Assembly (NCBI GenBank): GCA_958446835.1
Contig: CAUCXT010000030.1
Coordinates: forward strand, 1 to 36,307
DNA from: an uncultured Eubacterium sp.
GTDB lineage: Bacteria; Bacillota; Clostridia; Lachnospirales; Lachnospiraceae
Length of the DNA stretch: 36,307 nucleotides
Reading direction: 5' to 3'
Position numbers and translations under genes: made by a program. Below the pieces are notes generated by a model, which was given only the letters and a program-made list of their open reading frames with translations, did not search any database and had not been told where the DNA came from. Shown piece by piece: positions 32,226 through 36,307 of the stretch (position 1 is the first letter of the stretch; each line of letters begins with the position of its first letter).

Positions 32226-33368
32226 TTATCTTTCCCAGTTCATAAGCACCGTCAACATTCTCCTGTACCCGAACGCCTTCTCCCTCATAACCATGCGCTC
32301 CATGTCATCAAGGTTGAGGTCTGAATGCTCTATCTCCATGGAATAGTTGTGCACAAGCCATACCTGCTCGTCAAATGTGAGCTTTTTGCCGTTTTTATAC
32401 CAAAGAGCCATATCCATCTCATGTATTATGAGAACTGCCGCAAGTCCGAAGCGCAGCTTGCTCTCGACCTCATAGTCATATACCGCCCCGGCAAAATATG
32501 TGAAGATAAAGTATGACATAAGCTGCTCATACTCCTCCATCCTGTCGGAATAATAGCTGTCAAACTCCTCACACAGAGCCGCATACTCGTGGGCTGTCAT
32601 ATCCTTGTACAGAAGCTTCTGCGTCTCCCTCACGGACTCCGTCCACAATGGTCTTAAAACCTCAAGCCTGTGCAGTTCTTCAAGCATATCGTTCATATAC
32701 TGCTGTCTCAAGCCTGCTTTTCCGCGGTATCCGCTGTAGGTCTTTTTTTCCGTTGCCGCCTGATGTTCCTTCTCATCTATCTCGAATATCTGGTCATTGT
32801 CTATAAGCCCCTGTATGCCGTGCACAATATCAAGGAGCCTTGCAAGCCTGTAGCTTATCGTCCCCTTTTTCTCATGCAGCACATCATAGAGCACCTCCCT
32901 GATGTCAAGAAGCTTCGTAAACATCAGATAGTCAAAATCATCGTACTCCTCTTCCTCATCGTCATTCTCGGTGTAAAATCCTACCCTGCCTCTGTTTTCA
33001 AGGACTATTCTCGCCGCCTCCGGGCATGACACGGAAAGGGAAATCTCCCTCACATTCTCATATTCCTCAAAATGTCTTGGGTATCTCTGGCACAGAACAC
33101 ACATCTTGTCCTCACCGGCATCGCAGTAGACATCACAAAGCCCGCGCTCATTTAAAAGCGCACACTTGCCCGCAAACTGCTCAAACATTCCGTTCTCCCA
33201 GTCTATAGAGTTGCGCAGGCGCACACCTATCTCGCCCTCCATTTTTTCATAACGCTCAAGTGATTCCTCGTCTATCGTTATCTGCCAGCCCGCCGCACAG
33301 CAGTTGTCCTTGCACTCACCGCCGATACAGCAGAATTTCTTATAATAATCAGGATATGTGTATTCCAT
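32226..33368 (-). CDS. FliB-like flagellin lysine N-methylase
   Basis: Family members methylate lysines of flagellin; the Salmonella enzyme has been reported to use an iron-sulfur cluster. Cys clusters match the family: Cys13, Cys14, Cys19, Cys23 and Cys24 (CCIGGECKDNCCAAGW), Cys69, Cys78, Cys82, Cys90, Cys93, and Cys115 in VSCPEAAR. An acidic stretch follows at about 135-145 and the rest is helical. About 380 residues. The chosen ATG is 13 bases after a perfect AGGAGG, a long spacing; the in-frame upstream extension runs through that site and is rejected. No flagellar genes are in the window. It lies alone between aspS and the ABC exporter and has its own promoter. Confidence 0.85.
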   Translation of the reverse strand: MEYTYPDYYKKFCCIGGECKDNCCAAGWQITIDEESLERYEKMEGEIGVRLRNSIDWENGMFEQFAGKCALLNERGLCDVYCDAGEDKMCVLCQRYPRHFEEYENVREISLSVSCPEAARIVLENRGRVGFYTENDDEEEEYDDFDYLMFTKLLDIREVLYDVLHEKKGTISYRLARLLDIVHGIQGLIDNDQIFEIDEKEHQAATEKKTYSGYRGKAGLRQQYMNDMLEELHRLEVLRPLWTESVRETQKLLYKDMTAHEYAALCEEFDSYYSDRMEEYEQLMSYFIFTYFAGAVYDYEVESKLRFGLAAVLIIHEMDMALWYKNGKKLTFDEQVWLVHNYSMEIEHSDLNLDDMERMVMREKAFGYRRMLTVLMNWER

Positions 33369-33441
33369 GGTAAAAAAATTTCCTCCTAAAATCAAGCGGA
33401 TATCTGCAATCCGCCTTGTCACTTCTTTGATTGTATTACAT

Positions 33442-33576
33442 GAAAAAATAATTGCGAAACCCAACTCAAATCCGTGCCGTTATGCAATCTACTATATCAC
33501 ACTCCCGACTGTCTGCAAATGTAATATAGCAAAATCACACAACATCCGGTATACATAGCCAGAGTTTCGCAATTAT
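33442..33576 (-). terminator. long-range inverted repeat with T tract after aspS
   Basis: Perfect 13-base arms ATAATTGCGAAAC (33564-33576 read on minus) and GTTTCGCAATTAT (33448-33460) are 103 bases apart, and the second arm runs into TTTTTTC on the minus strand. It may be the aspS terminator with a large structured loop, or the borders of a small inserted element. A second small hairpin (GCGGAT/ATCCGC) lies just before the fliB ribosome site. Confidence 0.4.
33491..33518 (-). promoter_or_regulatory. promoter of the fliB-like gene
   Basis: TTGCAG and TATAGT with a TGn extension (TGATATAGT) are 16 bases apart on the minus strand, about 120 bases before the gene. It lies between the arms of the 13-bp inverted repeat. 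Confidence 0.45.
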
Positions 33577-33584
33577 ACTTTTAA

Positions 33585-35336
33585 TTAATCTCTTACCTTA
33601 ATATGCACCTCACGAAGCTGTGTCTCCGTCACATCGCCCGGCGCTCCGCACATGAGATCCTGCGCATTGCCGTTCATAGGGAATGTTATAATCTCACGGA
33701 TGTTCTCCTCGTCGCGAAGAAGCATAATCATACGGTCCACGCCCGGTGCCATACCTGCGTGTGGAGGTGCTCCGAACTGGAACGCATTGTAGAGCGCTCC
33801 GAACTTGGTCTTTAAATCCTCCTGTGTGTAGCCTGCAATCTCGAATGCCTTTACCATTATATCAAGGTCATGGTTGCGGACTGCTCCGCTTGAAAGCTCA
33901 ATTCCGTTACATACAATATCATACTGATATGCAAGTATGTCAAGAGGATTCTTGGTGTTAAGCGCCTCAAGTCCTCCCTGTGGCATTGAGAACGGATTGT
34001 GTGTGAATACGATCTTCTTCTCCTCGTTGTCATACTCGAACATAGGAAAATCATTTACAAAGCAGAAGCGGAACGCATTTTTCTCGTATAAATCAAGTCT
34101 CTTTCCAATCTCATTTCTGAGCTGTCCTGCGTAGAGGTTAGCCCTCTCCTCCTTATCTGCGATAAAGAAGATGGTATCTCCCGGCACAAGTCCGGCAAGC
34201 TCTGCCAGTTCCGTCTTATATTCATCCGGAATGAACTTATCGATAGGTCCCTTATAGCTCATGTCATCTGCAATCTCAAGGTATCCAAGTCCGCCCATTC
34301 CGATTGACTGTGCATAGCTTAAAAGCTTTTCATGGAAGCCCTTTGACATCTCGGCGTGAACCTTGATGGCTCTTACCGTTCTCTTTAAGAATGGCTTGAA
34401 TGTACACTTCTGGAAGAACTCTGTAACATCCATTATCCTAAGCGGGTTTCTCAAATCCGGCTTGTCACAGCCAAACTCAAGCATTGCCTGCTTGTAGCTG
34501 ATAACAGGGAACGGAGCCTGTGTGACGGACGCGCCCTCAGGTGCGAACTTGTTAAATGTGGAAGTAAGCACCTCCTCACCTGCCCTGAACACATCCTCCT
34601 GTGTCGCAAAGCTCATCTCGAAGTCAAGCTGGTAGAACTCTCCCGGTGAGCGGTCTGCCCTTGCATCCTCATCTCTGAAGCAAGGTGCTATCTGGAAATA
34701 CTTGTCAAAGCCGGACACCATAAGAAGCTGCTTATACTGCTGTGGTGCCTGTGGCAGTGCGTAGAACTTACCCTTGAACTTTCTTGAAGGAACGATATAA
34801 TCTCTCGCTCCCTCCGGCGATGACGCGCATAGGATAGGTGTCTGAATCTCCAAGAAGCCCATCTCTGTCATCTTCTGTCTTAAATAGCTTATAACCTGTG
34901 AACGGAATATTATATTATCCTTAACCTTCTTGTTTCTCAAATCAAGATAACGGTACTTGAGACGTACATCCTCCCTCGTCTCCTTGGAGGTTATAATCTC
35001 AAACGGAAGCTGTGCCTTCACCTTGCCAAGCATTGTGACCTTATGTGCCTCAAGCTCTATGGTTCCGGTAGGAATCTTAGGATTATATGTCTCCTCGTCC
35101 CTATGCTCAATCACACCCTCAATGCTTATACAATCCTCCTTGGAAAGTCCGTTAAGAAGGCTTGTATCTCTCATAACCACCTGCAAAACTCCATACATAT
35201 CACGTAGATCCACAAAGGACACTCCGCCATGATCACGAATATTTTCAACCCAGCCTGCAACCTTACAGCTCTTTCCTACGTCCTCCTCTGTGATACAATC
35301 AATAGTCTTGTCACGATAAATGTTGTTGATGTTCAT
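33585..35336 (-). CDS. aspS: aspartyl-tRNA synthetase, probably non-discriminating (Asp/Asn)
   Basis: A class II synthetase that loads aspartate on tRNA. The 583 residues include the OB-fold anticodon domain (about 25-110), motif 2 FRDEDARADRSPGEFYQLD, the bacterial GAD insertion (roughly 290-410) and motif 3 GMAPGVDRMIML. In the anticodon loop the sequence is RDHGGVSF with His36. The equivalent His31 marks non-discriminating bacterial AspRS such as that of Pseudomonas aeruginosa, while discriminating E. coli AspRS has Leu. Such enzymes also make Asp-tRNA(Asn) for amidation by GatCAB. The upstream T-box carries an Asn specifier, which agrees. GGAGG lies 5 bases before the chosen ATG; upstream in-frame starts run through the repeat-bearing leader and are rejected. 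Confidence 0.95.
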   Translation of the reverse strand: MNINNIYRDKTIDCITEEDVGKSCKVAGWVENIRDHGGVSFVDLRDMYGVLQVVMRDTSLLNGLSKEDCISIEGVIEHRDEETYNPKIPTGTIELEAHKVTMLGKVKAQLPFEIITSKETREDVRLKYRYLDLRNKKVKDNIIFRSQVISYLRQKMTEMGFLEIQTPILCASSPEGARDYIVPSRKFKGKFYALPQAPQQYKQLLMVSGFDKYFQIAPCFRDEDARADRSPGEFYQLDFEMSFATQEDVFRAGEEVLTSTFNKFAPEGASVTQAPFPVISYKQAMLEFGCDKPDLRNPLRIMDVTEFFQKCTFKPFLKRTVRAIKVHAEMSKGFHEKLLSYAQSIGMGGLGYLEIADDMSYKGPIDKFIPDEYKTELAELAGLVPGDTIFFIADKEERANLYAGQLRNEIGKRLDLYEKNAFRFCFVNDFPMFEYDNEEKKIVFTHNPFSMPQGGLEALNTKNPLDILAYQYDIVCNGIELSSGAVRNHDLDIMVKAFEIAGYTQEDLKTKFGALYNAFQFGAPPHAGMAPGVDRMIMLLRDEENIREIITFPMNGNAQDLMCGAPGDVTETQLREVHIKVRD

Positions 35337-35403
35337 GTTCTCCTCCATATTCGCGCCGGCGGCGCTCTCTTTATTGGATTGCAAAAGCTCCCTCAGATTA
35401 AAA

Positions 35404-35616
35404 ATCAATGATATTCGCAATCCGCTTCCGCTACTTGCTCATATAAAATAAAATCGCTGCTCCGCAACGCTTAATATCAATGATATTCGCAATCCGCTTC
35501 CGCTACTTGCTCATATAAAATAAAATCGCTGCTCCGCAACGCTTAATATCAATGATATTCGCAATCCGCTTCCGCTACTTGCTCATATAAAATAAAATCG
35601 CTGCTCCGCAACGCTT
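35404..35616. repeat. three identical 72-bp tandem repeats in the aspS leader
   Basis: The unit starting ATCAATGATATTCGC recurs at 35404, 35476 and 35548 without a single difference except at the distal end of copy 3. Each unit can form a CGTTGC/GCAGCG hairpin on the minus strand and a palindrome AATATCA-TGATATT at the junctions. Beyond copy 3 the flank adds TTTTATTTTATA, which pairs with TATAAAATAAAA in that copy (35586-35626). It lies after the T-box terminator, in the transcribed leader. Perfect identity suggests recent slippage. Confidence 0.95.
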
Positions 35617-35625
35617 TTATTTTAT

Positions 35626-35660
35626 AAAAAAACGTCCTGAACTAAGCCTAGTTCAGGACG
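35626..35660 (-). terminator. T-box terminator of the aspS leader
   Basis: A perfect 11-bp stem (CGTCCTGAACT arms, 6-base loop) is followed by TTTTTTT on the minus strand. The T-box bases and the first arm can pair alternatively as an antiterminator (GGAC/GTCC). Confidence 0.95.
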
Positions 35661-35902
35661 AACATATTGTCCGCGGTACCACCTGATTTACTGATAAACA
35701 GTCACTTTGCGGTTCTAACAAACCCTTCCGGTTATCGCCCGGTCTACGTCGCCCTTACTTAGAAGCGGTATAAGCTTCATACCTCTATCCGTTCTGTTTG
35801 CAGCTCCTGAGTGTTATTCCCATGTGTTCTGCTGCCGGGCTTCCAGCATCCCCGGTTCTCTGTAAGTGACCACTCATGGTACTTCTCTCTATCAACGCCT
35901 TA
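35661..35902 (-). promoter_or_regulatory. T-box riboswitch leader of aspS with Asn (AAC) specifier
   Basis: On the minus strand the leader shows AGTA (35880-35883), Stem I base pairs CCATG/CATGG (35875-35879 with 35820-35824), the apical ACAGAGAACCGGGG and GGAAGCCCGG segments, the specifier loop GAAT-AAC-A, further hairpins (GGTAT/ATACC and CCGG/CCGG), and the T-box core GGTGGTACCGCGGAC (35669-35683). Aligned to the Bacillus glyQS leader (GAAA-GGC-A), the codon is AAC at 35813-35815, so uncharged tRNA-Asn should be the ligand. Confidence 0.92.
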
Positions 35903-35908
35903 AAATGG

Positions 35909-35937
35909 ATTATAATAGGTGTCCTTTTATTTGTCAA
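35909..35937 (-). promoter_or_regulatory. consensus sigma-A promoter of aspS
   Basis: TTGACA and TATAAT, both perfect, are separated by exactly 17 bases on the minus strand, directly upstream of the T-box leader. Transcription should start near 35902. The 646-base region between the aspS start and the Nudix gene is filled by this promoter, the T-box and the 72-bp repeats. Confidence 0.95.
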
Positions 35938-35983
35938 CAGTTTATTGCGGTAAAGTGTGAAAAATTATTTTTCTAATCCGCGG

Positions 35984-36307
35984 CTATATACTGCGCACTG
36001 CTATTGTTTTCTTCCAATTGTCTATCATTCGGCTTGTAAGGCTGATGTCATCATCCTCAACCGTAATCTCATCCGCCGTGTACCAGCCCGCCATCGACAA
36101 TTCTTCCCTGTCAAGCTCTATCCTGTCTGCGCCGTCAAGTTCAGCATAAAATCCCAACAGAAAGCCTCCGTCCATGCCCCATGGCTGGCTCGCATAGTAG
36201 GTGACATTCTTTACCTGAACGCCAACCTCCTCGAACACCTCTCTTCTTACAGTGAGCGGTCTCGGAAACTCTATGAATCCCATAGTTCCGCTCTTTTTTA
36301 TTTCTTT
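35984..36307 (-). CDS. partial NudC-like Nudix hydrolase, possibly damaged
   Basis: The 5' part lies outside the window. The visible C-terminal part resembles NAD(+)/NADH pyrophosphatase NudC: GFIEF, RREVFEEVGV, the diagnostic YYASQPW, GGFLLGFYAELDG and a final WYTADEI helix region. The Nudix box should read G-x5-E-x7-RE-U-x-EE-x-G-U; the second half is intact (REVFEEVGV), but the first half is two residues short and the first Glu is missing (GFIEFPRPLTVRRE). Reading one base over gives Ser-Glu-Thr-Ala where NudC proteins usually have GET or GES, so compensating small indels seem to have occurred. A true variant, a decaying gene or a sequence error are all possible. An ATG eight codons from the window edge is unlikely to be the real start. 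Confidence 0.65.
   Translation of the reverse strand, partial: KEIKKSGTMGFIEFPRPLTVRREVFEEVGVQVKNVTYYASQPWGMDGGFLLGFYAELDGADRIELDREELSMAGWYTADEITVEDDDISLTSRMIDNWKKTIAVRSI

Noticed and set aside
35404..35616. CRISPR array
   Set aside because: The 72-bp copies are directly adjacent with no variable spacers and lie in an mRNA leader.
35787..35789. GAT (Asp) codon in the T-box leader, in the context GAACG-GAT-A
   Set aside because: It superficially fits a specifier pattern, but it lies beyond Stem I and does not face the AGTA loop. The CCATG/CATGG pairing fixes AAC at 35813-35815 as the specifier.
1..36307. tRNA, rRNA, insertion sequence or prophage genes
   Set aside because: I looked for cloverleaf ends, transposase-like frames and attachment repeats and saw none I could support.

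Overview
The window looks like a chromosomal stretch of a spore-gene-carrying Lachnospiraceae bacterium. Lachnospira (formerly Eubacterium) eligens or a close pectin-using relative is my best guess. The guess rests on protein flavour, the pectin genes, the T-box leader, AT-rich promoters with extended -10 boxes and a moderately AT-rich composition; no 16S or database search was possible. Almost everything is on the minus strand. Only a PAP2 phosphatase and a class A penicillin-binding protein are on the plus strand.

Region 1 (about 1-8.6 kb) is a pectin module. A lipoprotein solute-binding protein and two LplB/YtcP-type permeases form an oligosaccharide ABC importer without its own ATPase. 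The first permease carries an unusual N-terminal zinc ribbon and extra membrane domain. Downstream, after a strong terminator and a new promoter, come a CE12 rhamnogalacturonan acetylesterase, a shortened GH88/GH105-like protein and a GH28 exo-polygalacturonase. None of these three has a signal peptide, so imported oligomers are probably finished inside the cell. The 540-base region upstream of the binding protein holds a perfect cre (CcpA) site, three tandem 10-bp repeats and palindromes.

Region 2 (8.6-13.1 kb) holds a PAP2 membrane phosphatase, a YigZ/IMPACT protein and a PBP1A-type peptidoglycan synthase, separated by clear terminators.

Region 3 (13.1-22.5 kb) is a sporulation locus. In transcription order it reads spoIIAA-spoIIAB-sigF-spoVAA-spoVAB-[PAS/degenerate GGDEF/EAL]-spoVAC-[HD protein, Ca2+/Na+ exchanger, YitT]-spoVAD-spoVAE. 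The order matches the Bacillus spoIIA-spoVA arrangement as I know it, but four non-spore genes are spliced in, including a calcium exchanger inside the Ca-dipicolinate channel cluster. Several spore genes sit directly behind terminators or hairpins.

Region 4 (22.5-33.4 kb) holds a zinc-ribbon/TPR membrane protein, a 47-residue acidic protein, folC, a three-gene unit (zinc-ribbon membrane protein, DUF5685-like protein, DnaJ protein with a cysteine-rich tail) behind a nested 91-bp palindrome, two aminotransferases including hisC, an ABC exporter and a FliB-like lysine N-methylase.

Region 5 (33.5-36.3 kb) is aspS with a complete T-box leader whose specifier codon reads AAC (Asn), not Asp. Together with a His in the anticodon-binding loop, this points to a non-discriminating AspRS controlled by tRNA-Asn. 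The leader also carries three identical copies of a 72-bp repeat. A partial, apparently damaged NudC-like Nudix gene ends the window.
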